DNA of 64,000 nt from Dokdonia sp. (GCA_020630915.1 JAHDIF010000007.1:62001-126000), one strand, 5' to 3'. Counted from the stretch's first letter, positions 43,235-51,539 are shown. The notes: a model not told the origin generated them from the letters alone. A program made the numbers and translations.

Positions 43235-44632
43235 ATGAATTACAAATTAATAACACATCATACCAAGCTACTGGCAGATACGATTACTCCAGTTTCTGTG
43301 TACCTGAGACTACGGGATCGCTTCCCTAATAGTCTCCTTCTGGAGAGTAGTGATTACCACGCAAATGATAATAGCTTTAGCTATATATGCTGCAACCCTA
43401 TTGCATCTATTAAGATAGAAAACGAACATATTATTCAGCAATTTCCGGATGGCACACAGTCTGAACAAACCATAGAGAAAGACACGAATGTGGTGGGTGT
43501 TTTGGACGCTTTCGCGAAAGCGTTCTCATCCCAAACCTCTTCTTTTAAGTTTATAAACAATGGCCTTTTTGGGTATATGTCGTATGACGCTGTGCGGTAT
43601 TTTGAAGATCTTACACTTTCTAAAAAAGAAGGAGACCTTAAAGTTCCAGACGCTTACTACGCTGTTTATCAAAATGTAATTGCTATCAATCATTTTAATA
43701 ATGAAGCCTATGTTTTTTGCCATAGCCTTGATGGAAATGATAATACCACACAAATAGCAGATGTAATTAGAACAAAATCATTTGCTCAATACGACTTTAC
43801 TCGTAAAGATGATGTCAGCACCAATATTTCTGATTCAGATTTCAAAAAACTTGTAGAAACATGCAAAGCACACTGCCAGAGAGGTGATGTTTTTCAAATA
43901 GTACCTAGCAAACGATTCTCTCAAAAATTCACAGGAGATGAATTTAATGTATACCGTGCATTGCGCAGTGTCAATCCATCTCCTTACCTGTTCTACTTTG
44001 ACTACGGAGATTTTAAAATTTTTGGAAGTTCTCCAGAAGCACAAATCATTGTTCAAGATGGACAAGCAGAGATTCATCCAATTGCTGGAACTTTTAAACG
44101 TACAGGTAACGATGAGCAAGATGCGCTTCTAGCCAAAGAACTCGCCGCAGATGAAAAAGAAAACAGCGAGCACGTAATGCTTGTAGATCTAGCTCGTAAT
44201 GACTTATCCCGTAATGGACATAATGTAGTTGTAGATACCTACAGAGAAGTACAGTTCTTCTCTCACGTAATACATCTTGTAAGCAAGGTCACTGGAAAAT
44301 TAAATGTAGGAAGCAATACCCTGCAAGTAGTGGCAGATACCTTTCCAGCTGGAACATTAAGCGGTGCTCCCAAGCATATGGCAATGCAGCTGCTTGAAAA
44401 ATATGAAAACGTAAATCGTGATTTCTATGGAGGCGCCATCGGATTTATGGATTTTAAAGGAAACTTTAATCACGCGATTATCATCCGTAGCTTTTTGAGT
44501 AAGAATCACAGCTTACACTATCAAGCAGGTGCCGGTATCGTAGCAAGCAGCAGCCCTGAAAACGAATTACAAGAAGTGTATAATAAACTAGGCGCCCTCA
44601 CAAAAGCGTTACAACTAGCAGAAGCCTTATAA
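43235..44632 (+). CDS. trpE: Anthranilate synthase component I
   Basis: 465 residues of the chorismate-binding family; it makes anthranilate from chorismate with ammonia supplied by TrpG. SLLLESSD near residue 30 is the feedback (Trp-binding) motif LLES, and the catalytic half has FQIVPSKRF, GSSPE, HPIAGT, DLARNDLSR and TFPAGTLSGAPKHMAMQLL. DAFAKAFSSQ near residue 93 is encoded by the palindrome at 43508, between the N-terminal and chorismate-binding parts. First structural gene of the operon; trpG follows after 2 bp. Confidence 0.98.
   Translation: MNYKLITHHTKLLADTITPVSVYLRLRDRFPNSLLLESSDYHANDNSFSYICCNPIASIKIENEHIIQQFPDGTQSEQTIEKDTNVVGVLDAFAKAFSSQTSSFKFINNGLFGYMSYDAVRYFEDLTLSKKEGDLKVPDAYYAVYQNVIAINHFNNEAYVFCHSLDGNDNTTQIADVIRTKSFAQYDFTRKDDVSTNISDSDFKKLVETCKAHCQRGDVFQIVPSKRFSQKFTGDEFNVYRALRSVNPSPYLFYFDYGDFKIFGSSPEAQIIVQDGQAEIHPIAGTFKRTGNDEQDALLAKELAADEKENSEHVMLVDLARNDLSRNGHNVVVDTYREVQFFSHVIHLVSKVTGKLNVGSNTLQVVADTFPAGTLSGAPKHMAMQLLEKYENVNRDFYGGAIGFMDFKGNFNHAIIIRSFLSKNHSLHYQAGAGIVASSSPENELQEVYNKLGALTKALQLAEAL
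43508..43521. repeat. GCTTTCGCGAAAGC palindrome inside trpE
   Basis: Exact copy in the AFAKA frame (LDAFAKAFSS). Confidence 0.95.
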
Positions 44633-44634
44633 AG

Positions 44635-45207
44635 ATGAGTAAGAAAATAATAGTAATAGATAATTATGACAGTTTTGTGTACAACCTTGTACACTATCTA
44701 GAAGCACTGGATTGTCAGGTAAACGTGCTGCGCAATGACCAGTTTCACATAGAAGAACTGGAGAGCTACGATAAGATATTACTCTCCCCAGGTCCGGGAA
44801 TTCCAGAAGAAGCAGGATTGTTAAAGGAAGTAATTAGAGCTTATGGAGGTAAAAAACCCATCCTAGGAGTATGCCTGGGACAACAAGCTATAGGAGAAGT
44901 ATATGGCGGGCAACTCACCAATCTTGATCAAGTTTTTCACGGTATAGCCACTACTATAGACGTTACTAAAGATGATACAGTACTCTTTAAAGGTCTTGAC
45001 TCAAAAGTAGATGTCGGGCGTTATCACAGTTGGGTAGTCGCTAGAGAGAACTTTCCTCCTTCACTAGAAATAACTGCAGTAGACGAGAATGGCCAAGTAA
45101 TGGCACTACGTCATAGAGAATTAGATATAAGAGGTGTACAATTTCACCCAGAGAGTGTATTAACTCCAGAAGGCAAGGCGATGATTAAAAATTGGGTAGC
45201 AAATTAA
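44635..45207 (+). CDS. trpG: Anthranilate synthase component II (glutamine amidotransferase)
   Basis: 190 residues, class I amidotransferase: oxyanion region LLSPGPGIPEEAG, nucleophile Cys in GVCLGQQAIGEVYGG, and the His-Glu pair in FHPESVLTPEG. It supplies ammonia to TrpE. Starts 2 bp after trpE; not fused to trpD. The next gene is an unrelated lipoprotein. Confidence 0.98.
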   Translation: MSKKIIVIDNYDSFVYNLVHYLEALDCQVNVLRNDQFHIEELESYDKILLSPGPGIPEEAGLLKEVIRAYGGKKPILGVCLGQQAIGEVYGGQLTNLDQVFHGIATTIDVTKDDTVLFKGLDSKVDVGRYHSWVVARENFPPSLEITAVDENGQVMALRHRELDIRGVQFHPESVLTPEGKAMIKNWVAN

Positions 45208-45220
45208 TAAAGTGTATCGT

Positions 45221-45838
45221 ATGAAAAAGTTTCTCACCTACTTCCTATTATGCCTGCTGGTTATAGGCTGTAAGAAAGATATTCCAGAGGCAAAGACACT
45301 CCCAACTCCAGAAATAGTAGTCGTTAAGATAGACTCTACGGCTATTTTAGATTCTATAGCACGAGTAGACAGTATCGCCCGTTTAGATAGTATCACTAAG
45401 GTAATAGAAAGAAATAAAGCCGTTGCCGCCAAAAAGAAAGCATCTATAAAGAGAGCTCCTAAAATTGTAAGTAAAGACGAATCTGCCTATAAGTCCCTAA
45501 TTTTTAATGTGCAATTAGGTATTAACCCCAAACGTAAGAACTGGGTTCTTTTCCAAAACGGAACTTACATTGTTTTTCCAGATGGATATACTAAAGATCA
45601 AATGAAAAACGCTGCAATTAAGCTAGTAAAGAGTTTTAATAACAATGCGCTTAATGTCCAGAAATCTAATTTTGCAAAAGGATGGATTGTCTCAACATCT
45701 GGAGGTATTTATAATTATGTTTCTAAAAGTCAAATAAGAAAAGTCGTTACTGATTTTAAGGAGGTAAGTGCAAGAGGTGAAAAAAATATTATTAAAGATA
45801 AATTAGAAGCCGTTGTGGTTCACATCAATACAAAGTAA
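45221..45838 (+). CDS. Lipoprotein of unknown function inside the trp operon
   Basis: 205 residues from MKKFLTYFLLCLLVIGCKKD, with lipobox VIGC (Cys17). A repetitive segment DSIARVDSIARLDSITK follows, then a basic linker (AVAAKKKASIKRA), and a C-terminal part of about 120 residues without a recognised domain (LIFNVQLGINPKRKNWVLFQ). It sits 13 bp after trpG and 51 bp before trpD on the same strand. A GTG three codons upstream is possible but the ATG gives the normal lipoprotein signal. No link to tryptophan synthesis can be read. Confidence 0.75.
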   Translation: MKKFLTYFLLCLLVIGCKKDIPEAKTLPTPEIVVVKIDSTAILDSIARVDSIARLDSITKVIERNKAVAAKKKASIKRAPKIVSKDESAYKSLIFNVQLGINPKRKNWVLFQNGTYIVFPDGYTKDQMKNAAIKLVKSFNNNALNVQKSNFAKGWIVSTSGGIYNYVSKSQIRKVVTDFKEVSARGEKNIIKDKLEAVVVHINTK

Positions 45839-45849
45839 CCACTTACGCT

Positions 45850-45880
45850 CCTGCCTGCCGGCAGGTAGGTTGGCGAAAGC
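45850..45880. repeat. Composite repeat: CCTGCCTGCC/GGCAGGTAGG plus GCGAAAGC remnant
   Basis: Imperfect 20-bp palindrome at 45850-45869, followed by TTGGCGAAAGC, the right half of the GCTTTCGCGAAAGC palindrome. It lies 10 bp before the trpD start. The same order of parts is seen at 16924-16970. Confidence 0.75.
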
Positions 45881-45889
45881 AGATATCCT

Positions 45890-46882
45890 ATGAAACAACT
45901 ATTAAATAGACTTATCAATCACGAAGTACTTACCAAATCTGAAGCCAGAGAAGTACTAGTAAACATTTCTGAGGGGAAATACAACCCTAGTCAGATTGCC
46001 TCTTTTCTTACGGTGTATATGATGCGTAGTATCACGGTAGAAGAACTTGAAGGATTTAGAGATGCCTTACTTGATCTGTGCCTGGCAGTAGACTTCAAGG
46101 ACTATAATACTATAGATTTATGCGGTACAGGAGGCGATGGAAAAGACACTTTTAATATTTCTACACTCTCTAGTTTTGTTACTGCAGGTGCAGGTGTACA
46201 CGTCACTAAACACGGGAATTACGGCGTAAGTTCTGTCTCTGGAAGTAGTAATGTGATGGAACATCTTGGTATAAAATTTTCAAATGGCCAAGACTTCCTG
46301 CAACGCTCTATGGATACCGTGGGAATGTGCGTGCTGCACGCTCCTCTTTTTCATCCTGCGATGAAAAATGTAGCACCTATAAGACGTGAACTGGCGGTAA
46401 AAACATTCTTTAATATGCTTGGACCTATGGTAAATCCGGCATTTCCTAAAAATCAATTAGTAGGCGTTTTTAATTTAGAACTCGCTAGAATGTACGGGTA
46501 TCTATATCAAAAAGGAGATAAAAAATTTACCATCCTACACGCGCTGGATGGCTATGATGAAATCTCACTCACAGGACCTACTAAAGCAATTACAAATGAT
46601 ACAGAGATGATGCTAGATCCAGTAGATTTTGGAGTGACCGCTCATCTTCAAAAAGATATTTATGGTGGAGATTCCATAGCATCATCTGCAAAAATTTTTA
46701 TGGACGTTATCTCAGGTAATGGATCACAACCTCAAAACAATGTTGTCTGTGCAAATGCAGGAATGGCTATTGCCACAGTAAAAGGACTGACTCCGCAAGA
46801 AGGTTTTGAACAAGCTAAAGAGAGTTTGTTAAGCGGGAAAGCATTAAACAAATTGAAGAAATTGCAAGAGTTGAGCACATAA
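45890..46882 (+). CDS. trpD: Anthranilate phosphoribosyltransferase
   Basis: 330 residues with the family motifs CGTGGDGKDTFNISTLSSF, KHGNYGVSSVSGSSNVMEHL and NMLGPMVNP. It joins anthranilate to PRPP. A hairpin with a T-run follows the stop (46894-46918), and a palindrome precedes trpC, so the trpD-trpC junction of 95 bp is the longest in the operon. Confidence 0.98.
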   Translation: MKQLLNRLINHEVLTKSEAREVLVNISEGKYNPSQIASFLTVYMMRSITVEELEGFRDALLDLCLAVDFKDYNTIDLCGTGGDGKDTFNISTLSSFVTAGAGVHVTKHGNYGVSSVSGSSNVMEHLGIKFSNGQDFLQRSMDTVGMCVLHAPLFHPAMKNVAPIRRELAVKTFFNMLGPMVNPAFPKNQLVGVFNLELARMYGYLYQKGDKKFTILHALDGYDEISLTGPTKAITNDTEMMLDPVDFGVTAHLQKDIYGGDSIASSAKIFMDVISGNGSQPQNNVVCANAGMAIATVKGLTPQEGFEQAKESLLSGKALNKLKKLQELST

Positions 46883-46893
46883 AATTCAAAGAC

Positions 46894-46918
46894 TTCCCGT
46901 GAAGACGGGAAACTTTTT
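46894..46918 (+). terminator. Possible internal terminator between trpD and trpC
   Basis: TTCCCGT (46894-46900) pairs with ACGGGAA (46905-46911), loop GAAG, followed by ACTTTTTAA. It has the shape of a weak intrinsic terminator in the middle of an operon. Confidence 0.45.
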
Positions 46919-46950
46919 AAACCAATACCAATTGCGATTAGGTGGATGAG

Positions 46951-46970
46951 ATTTCCGCCTTCGCGGAAAT
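46951..46970. repeat. ATTTCCGC/GCGGAAAT palindrome before trpC
   Basis: Perfect 8-bp stem with CTTC loop, preceded by GGATGAG. Related copies are at 47778, 48453, 33809 (reverse) and 50922. It ends 7 bp before the trpC start. Confidence 0.92.
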
Positions 46971-46977
46971 AAAAAGA

Positions 46978-47757
46978 ATGGCAATACTAGAAAGAATCAT
47001 AAAGGATAAGCATAAGGAAGTCATCTTACGCAAATGCCTCATTCCTGCAAGTCAGTTGGAACAATCGGTGCTATTTGAGAGAAAAACAGCCTCACTTGCT
47101 ACGGCTATAAAAGAAGGCTCAGGCATTATTGCCGAACATAAACGACGTTCTCCCAGCAAGTCTGTTATTAATAATAGCTTGAGTGTACAGGATGTTGCAA
47201 ACGGTTACGAAAATGCTGGCGCAAGCGGAATGTCTGTACTTACCGATGGAAAATATTTTGGAGGTTCTTTAGATGATTTACTATTGGCACGAGCATCTGC
47301 AAGCTTTCCTTTATTACGCAAAGAATTTATTGTAGATGAGTATCAGATTTTAGAAGCCAAAGCCTATGGCGCAGATGCCATATTATTGATTGCTGCTACG
47401 CTTTCGCGAAAGCAAATACAGCAATTTTCAACCTTTGCAAAAAGCTTAGGACTTGATGTCCTATGTGAATCCCATAATGAGCAAGAATTACAAAATTCTA
47501 TTATGCCTTCTGTCGATATGTTAGGGATTAATAATCGCAACCTAAAGACTTTTGAGGTAAGCCTAGAAACCAGCAAAACACTCATCAAACAGATTCCCGA
47601 TGAGTTTGTAAAAGTTTCTGAAAGTGGCATCTCTTCTGTAGCAGCTATTAAAGAATTGAAGCCTCACGGATTTCAGGGTTTTTTAATAGGTGAGAACTTT
47701 ATGAAAACCGATAATCCTGGAAAAAGTGCTAGGGAGTTTATAGAACAGTTAAAATAA
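46978..47757 (+). CDS. trpC: Indole-3-glycerol phosphate synthase
   Basis: 259 residues from MAILERIIKDKHKEVILRK, a TIM barrel with EHKRRSPSKS, SVLTDGKYFGGSL, LLRKEFIVDEYQI, GINNRNLKTFEV and KVSESGISS. It closes CdRP to indole-3-glycerol phosphate. The frame extends 12 codons upstream (MDEISAFAEIKR) through the palindrome, but the ATG at 46978 is the family start. The palindrome at 47400 encodes LSRKQ in a helix. Not fused to trpF. Confidence 0.97.
   Translation: MAILERIIKDKHKEVILRKCLIPASQLEQSVLFERKTASLATAIKEGSGIIAEHKRRSPSKSVINNSLSVQDVANGYENAGASGMSVLTDGKYFGGSLDDLLLARASASFPLLRKEFIVDEYQILEAKAYGADAILLIAATLSRKQIQQFSTFAKSLGLDVLCESHNEQELQNSIMPSVDMLGINNRNLKTFEVSLETSKTLIKQIPDEFVKVSESGISSVAAIKELKPHGFQGFLIGENFMKTDNPGKSAREFIEQLK
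47400..47413. repeat. GCTTTCGCGAAAGC palindrome inside trpC
   Basis: Exact copy in the LSRK frame (AATLSRKQIQ). Confidence 0.95.
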
Positions 47758-47777
47758 AAAGCCGATTGCGGGATGAG

Positions 47778-47797
47778 ATTCCCGCCTTCGCGGGAAT
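47778..47797. repeat. ATTCCCGC/GCGGGAAT palindrome before trpF
   Basis: Perfect 8-bp stem with CTTC loop, preceded by GGATGAG as at 46951. It ends 4 bp before the preferred trpF start and overlaps an alternative ATG at 47796. Confidence 0.92.
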
Positions 47798-47801
47798 GGA
47801 A

Positions 47802-48437
47802 ATGAAGTTAAAAGTTTGCGGAATGAAATACAATACTCAGGAAGTCGCTGCTTTGCAGCCCCACTATCTGGGCTTTATATTTTACGGTAAAAGCAAACGT
47901 GATTTTGAAGGTATGGAGATTCCGTCGCTTCCTGAAGGCATTAAAAAAGTAGGCGTATTTGTGGATGCTGAGTTGGGGTTTGCCAAAGCGCAAATAGAAA
48001 AATATCAATTAGACGTCCTACAATTGCACGGCAACGAATCCCCAGAATATATCACAGCACTTCGTCACCCTGAACTCGTTTCAGGGTCACACAAGAAGCT
48101 AGACATATGGAAAGTGTTTTCGATAAAAGACGCCTTTGACTTTGAACAACTCAAACCCTATGAAGGACTGGTAGATGCTTTCCTGTTTGACACCAAAGGC
48201 AAAGAAAAAGGCGGCAATGGATACACCTTTGACTGGAGTGTATTAAAAGAATACCCATCGCAAACACCCTTTATTTTAAGTGGTGGCATTGGACTAGACG
48301 AAATAGATAAAGTAAAAGAAATCCTAGCCACAGATTTACCTATTCTCGCACTCGATGTGAATAGTAGGTTTGAGGATGGACCAGGAAAAAAGAATATAAA
48401 ACAGTTAGAAAAATTCAAAACGGCATTAGAGCTATGA
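47802..48437 (+). CDS. trpF: Phosphoribosylanthranilate isomerase
   Basis: 211 residues from [20 protein letters not shown], a TIM barrel with the catalytic Cys in [15 protein letters not shown] and [12 protein letters not shown]. It isomerises PRA to Cd[14 protein letters not shown], near residue 88, is an insertion encoded by a hairpin repeat (48067-48087). ATGs at 47796 and 47802 are both possible; the latter matches the family start. Stop and trpB start overlap (ATGA). Confidence 0.95.
   Translation: MKLKVCGMKYNTQEVAALQPHYLGFIFYGKSKRDFEGMEIPSLPEGIKKVGVFVDAELGFAKAQIEKYQLDVLQLHGNESPEYITALRHPELVSGSHKKLDIWKVFSIKDAFDFEQLKPYEGLVDAFLFDTKGKEKGGNGYTFDWSVLKEYPSQTPFILSGGIGLDEIDKVKEILATDLPILALDVNSRFEDGPGKKNIKQLEKFKTALEL
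48067..48087. repeat. HPELVSGS-coding hairpin inside trpF
   Basis: ACCCTGA and TCAGGGT form a 7-bp stem with loop ACTCGTT. The reading frame gives RHPELVSGS, a peptide found in many unrelated bacterial proteins because this repeat is widely dispersed. Confidence 0.85.
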
Positions 48438-49660
48438 AAGAAACATCAATAGATTCCCGCCTTCGCGGGAATGAAAATGAGTCCTACCAAGCAAACGAAC
48501 GCGGCTACTATGGAGATTTTGGCGGTGCCTTTATTCCAGAAATGCTCTATCCTAATGTAGAGGAGTTACGCTCTCAATACATCCAGATAATGCAAGAACC
48601 TTCTTTTCAAGAAGAGTTCAAACAGCTGCTAAAAGATTATGTAGGACGTCCTACTCCACTCTATTATGCAGCACGTTTTAGCAAAAAATATGGAACAAAA
48701 ATCTATCTCAAAAGAGAAGACCTTTGTCATACGGGTGCGCATAAAGTAAATAATACGATAGGCCAGATATTAATGGCAAAACGCCTAGGTAAAAATCGCA
48801 TTATCGCCGAAACTGGCGCGGGACAGCACGGCGTGGCCACAGCAACCGTCTGTGCATTGATGGGCTTAGAATGTATCGTTTATATGGGAGCTATTGATAT
48901 AGAACGACAAGCGCCTAATGTGGCGCGGATGAAAATGCTAAGCGCTACGGTAAGACCTGCAATGTCTGGAAGCCGCACCCTTAAAGATGCTACGAATGAA
49001 GCCATACGTGATTGGATTAATAATCCGGTAGACACCCATTATATTATTGGGTCTGTGGTTGGACCACATCCGTATCCAGATATGGTGGCGCGTTTTCAAT
49101 CGGTGATTTCTGAAGAGACTAAAAAGCAATTGCTAGAAAAAGAAGGTCGCGAAAATCCTGACTATGTAGTTGCCTGCGTTGGTGGCGGCAGTAATGCCGC
49201 GGGTTTATATTATCATTATTTAGACGAGCCCGAAGTGGGCATCATTGCAGTAGAAGCTGCGGGAAAAGGCATTGACTCTGGAGAGAGCGCGGCAACAAGT
49301 GCTTTGGGTCGTGAAGGAATTATTCACGGTAGCAAGACCTTATTAATGCAAACCGAAGATGGGCAGATTACGGAGCCGTATTCTATTTCGGCGGGACTAG
49401 ATTATCCAGGTGTGGGTCCAATGCACGCACATTTATTTCGTTCAGGACGAGGCGAATTCATCTCTGTAAACGATGCAGATGCAATGACCGCAGGTCTCGA
49501 ACTGAGTAAGCTGGAAGGTATTATTCCAGCCATAGAAACCAGTCACGCTCTTGCGATTTTTGAAACTAGAAAATTTAAAAAAGACGATGTGGTTGTGATT
49601 AACCTCTCTGGTCGCGGAGATAAAGATTTGAATACGTTTATAGAATATTTTAATTTATAA
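48434..49660 (+). CDS. trpB: Tryptophan synthase beta chain
   Basis: 408 residues. The PLP-binding lysine is in GAHKVNN, the phosphate loop is GGGSNA, and [19 protein letters not shown] opens the conserved part. It joins indole to serine. The first 24 residues ([16 protein letters not shown]-type tail) are unusual: SRLRGNE is encoded by the palindrome at 48453. The ATG overlaps the trpF stop and no other Met precedes the conserved start, so the tail is probably translated. Confidence 0.97.
   Translation: MKETSIDSRLRGNENESYQANERGYYGDFGGAFIPEMLYPNVEELRSQYIQIMQEPSFQEEFKQLLKDYVGRPTPLYYAARFSKKYGTKIYLKREDLCHTGAHKVNNTIGQILMAKRLGKNRIIAETGAGQHGVATATVCALMGLECIVYMGAIDIERQAPNVARMKMLSATVRPAMSGSRTLKDATNEAIRDWINNPVDTHYIIGSVVGPHPYPDMVARFQSVISEETKKQLLEKEGRENPDYVVACVGGGSNAAGLYYHYLDEPEVGIIAVEAAGKGIDSGESAATSALGREGIIHGSKTLLMQTEDGQITEPYSISAGLDYPGVGPMHAHLFRSGRGEFISVNDADAMTAGLELSKLEGIIPAIETSHALAIFETRKFKKDDVVVINLSGRGDKDLNTFIEYFNL
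48453..48472. repeat. ATTCCCGC/GCGGGAAT palindrome inside the trpB N-terminus
   Basis: Perfect 8-bp stem with CTTC loop, read as DSRLRGNE at residues 7-14 of TrpB. Confidence 0.95.
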
Positions 49661-49666
49661 AAACTC

Positions 49667-49680
49667 GCTTTCGCGAAAGC
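49667..49680. repeat. GCTTTCGCGAAAGC palindrome between trpB and trpA
   Basis: Exact copy filling the 26-bp gap; it ends 6 bp before the trpA start, where a ribosome-binding region would lie. Confidence 0.95.
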
Positions 49681-49686
49681 AAACCA

Positions 49687-50448
49687 ATGAATAGAATACA
49701 AAAAGCACTCGGTCAAAATAAAAAACTATTGAGCTTATACTTCACCGCAGGATATCCTGCCATAAATGATACCATGTCTATACTGACGCAATTGCAAGAT
49801 AGCGGTGTAGATATGGTTGAGATAGGCTTGCCCTTTTCAGATCCGCTTGCAGATGGTCCTACCATTCAAGCATCAAGTACAGCCGCACTGCATAACGGGA
49901 TGACTACAGCACTCCTTTTTGAACAATTAAAAGATGTGCGCGAGACCATACACATACCGTTAATCCTTATGGGATATTTTAATCCGATGCTACAATATGG
50001 TGTCGAAAAATTTTGTGCAAAGTGTCAAGAAATAGGCATAGACGGTATCATTATGCCTGATTTACCACTCGCCGAATACGAAGCTGATTACAAAGCTATT
50101 TTTGAAAAACACGGACTCATTAACGTGTTTTTAATCACACCGCAAACGAGTGATGAACGCATACAACAAATAGATGCTGCAAGCGATGGATTTATCTATA
50201 TGGTGAGTAGTGCAAGTACTACAGGCGCACAGAGCGGATTTAGTAATAGTACTTCAGACTATTTTGAGCGTATTGCTTCTATGCATCTTAAAAGTGAGCA
50301 GATTGTTGGTTTCGGGATCAGTAATGAGGAAACGTTTAAAGCGGCAACTAAGCATCAAAAAGGTGCTATTATTGGGAGTGCATTCATAAAGCATATTACC
50401 GAGAATGGAACAAATAGTGTAGCAGAGTTTGTAAAGACTATAAGGTAG
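49687..50448 (+). CDS. trpA: Tryptophan synthase alpha chain
   Basis: 253 residues, TIM barrel: the catalytic Glu is in MVEIGLPFSDPLADGPTIQ, the Asp in IIMPDLPLAEY, and GFGISNEETF is the phosphate-binding loop. It cleaves indole-3-glycerol phosphate and passes indole to TrpB. Last gene of the trp operon; its stop abuts the convergent coaD stop with no room for a terminator. Confidence 0.98.
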   Translation: MNRIQKALGQNKKLLSLYFTAGYPAINDTMSILTQLQDSGVDMVEIGLPFSDPLADGPTIQASSTAALHNGMTTALLFEQLKDVRETIHIPLILMGYFNPMLQYGVEKFCAKCQEIGIDGIIMPDLPLAEYEADYKAIFEKHGLINVFLITPQTSDERIQQIDAASDGFIYMVSSASTTGAQSGFSNSTSDYFERIASMHLKSEQIVGFGISNEETFKAATKHQKGAIIGSAFIKHITENGTNSVAEFVKTIR

Positions 50449-50904
50449 TTACTTAACTCTTACAACATCAGGCACGAGGCTTGTATAATCCCCATTATTG
50501 CGAATTACGTCTCTCACAATACTTGAAGAAATATAACTTTTACCAGAACTGGTAAGGAGGAATACGGTTTCGATACCAGAAAGTTTACGGTTGGTATGCG
50601 CAATAGCTTTTTCGAACTCAAAATCTCCTGGGTTACGAAGCCCTCTAAGAATAAACTCTATGTCCTGCGACTTACAGAAATCTACCGTGAGTCCTTTGTA
50701 GGTCATTACTTTTATTTTAGTCTCATTTTTAAAAGTCTCTTGTAAAAAGTGCATTCGCTCTTCTAGAGAAAACATATATTTTTTTGAAGCATTCACCCCT
50801 ATTGCTAGAATGAGTTCGTCAAAAACGGTAAGCCCACGTTCTATAATATCGTAGTGCCCTAAAGTAATAGGATCAAACGATCCAGGAAAAACAGCTCTTT
50901 TCAT
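50449..50904 (-). CDS. coaD: Phosphopantetheine adenylyltransferase
   Basis: 151 residues: AVFPGSFDPITLGHYDIIER (the GxFDPxxxGH nucleotidyl-transfer motif), RGLRNPGDFEFE and the C-terminal ISSSIVRD. It makes dephospho-CoA from 4'-phosphopantetheine and ATP. Convergent with trpA. Confidence 0.97.
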   Translation of the reverse strand: MKRAVFPGSFDPITLGHYDIIERGLTVFDELILAIGVNASKKYMFSLEERMHFLQETFKNETKIKVMTYKGLTVDFCKSQDIEFILRGLRNPGDFEFEKAIAHTNRKLSGIETVFLLTSSGKSYISSSIVRDVIRNNGDYTSLVPDVVRVK

Positions 50905-50921
50905 AATACATACTTCAATTC

Positions 50922-50941
50922 ATTTCCGCAACGGCGGAAAT
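50922..50941. repeat. ATTTCCGC/GCGGAAAT palindrome upstream of coaD
   Basis: Perfect 8-bp stem with AACG loop, followed by CTCAT. Member of the trp-junction palindrome family, in reverse orientation. Confidence 0.88.
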
Positions 50942-50988
50942 CTCATTAATATATTCCTAAATAACGAATACTCTAAAATAATCAATTA

Positions 50989-51075
50989 TTAATTAGAAGC
51001 CTTCAAGCAAGCTTCAATGGCCTTACCAAAAACCTCTTGCAAGGTCATTCCAAAGGCCTTTATTTGTTTTGGCAT
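50989..51075 (-). pseudogene. Displaced 3' fragment of ddl
   Basis: The minus strand encodes MPKQIKAFGMTLQEVFGKAI followed by EACLKASN and TAA, which aligns with the end of the intact Ddl (PRQIKAARMTLQEVFGKAIE, then ACIKDNNLI). Upstream in frame VI also matches. It is 29 codons long and has a 39-bp segment identical to the intact ddl 3' end. It is cut off from its own gene by the membrane-protein gene at 51078-51539. Confidence 0.85.
51011..51049. repeat. 39-bp direct repeat of the ddl 3' end, left copy
   Basis: Identical base for base to 51567-51605. Starts GCTTCAATGGCCTTACC and ends AAGGTCATT. The copies are 556 bp apart and flank the membrane-protein gene. Confidence 0.95.
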
Positions 51076-51077
51076 AA

Positions 51078-51539
51078 TTACTTCTTGAATCTAAAAAATA
51101 TTACACTAAATAGGGCTCCAAATACTAGGCCAATCAATAAAAAAAGTTCCAAATTTAATACTTCAGCACTTATTGATATATCCAAAGTTTCTAAAGTTTC
51201 AAAATTGGACAATTTTTTGAAACTATTATTGAGGTTGAAAATTCGAAATAACCAAAATAAAATTCCAAATCCAATAGTTATAGAGGTAACTATAAGTCTA
51301 TGCCTTAAAGTCTTCAATTTAGTTAGTTTTTCTACTATTAAATACAAAACAGGTATACTTCCAATAATTAATGCAAACATTCTCCTAGCATCAATTGCTT
51401 GAACTAGACTTCCTTCAAATATTATTGTTTGCCAATCATTCAAAAGAGACAAGGATACTTCAAAAAATAGTTTATGCATTAAATACCCTATAATCATAAA
51501 AAAGAATCCCAAAATTAGAAATAATAGATACTTTCTCAT
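51078..51539 (-). CDS. Small membrane protein inserted at the end of ddl
   Basis: 153 residues with four hydrophobic segments (LLFLILGFFFMIIGYLMHKL; ALIIGSIPVLYLIVEKL; IVTSITIGFGILFWLFRIF; LFLLIGLVFGALFSVIFF) and no recognised domain. Its ATG overlaps the ddl stop by one base (TAATG on the minus strand). It lies between two copies of the ddl 3' end, so it was added to this locus. By eye it is more AT-rich than its neighbours. Function unknown. Confidence 0.75.
   Translation of the reverse strand: MRKYLLFLILGFFFMIIGYLMHKLFFEVSLSLLNDWQTIIFEGSLVQAIDARRMFALIIGSIPVLYLIVEKLTKLKTLRHRLIVTSITIGFGILFWLFRIFNLNNSFKKLSNFETLETLDISISAEVLNLELFLLIGLVFGALFSVIFFRFKK

Noticed and set aside
46942-46977. N-terminal extension of TrpC (MDEISAFAEIKR)
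   Set aside because: It is repeat sequence; the family start is the ATG at 46978. Unlike trpB, there is a suitable later ATG.
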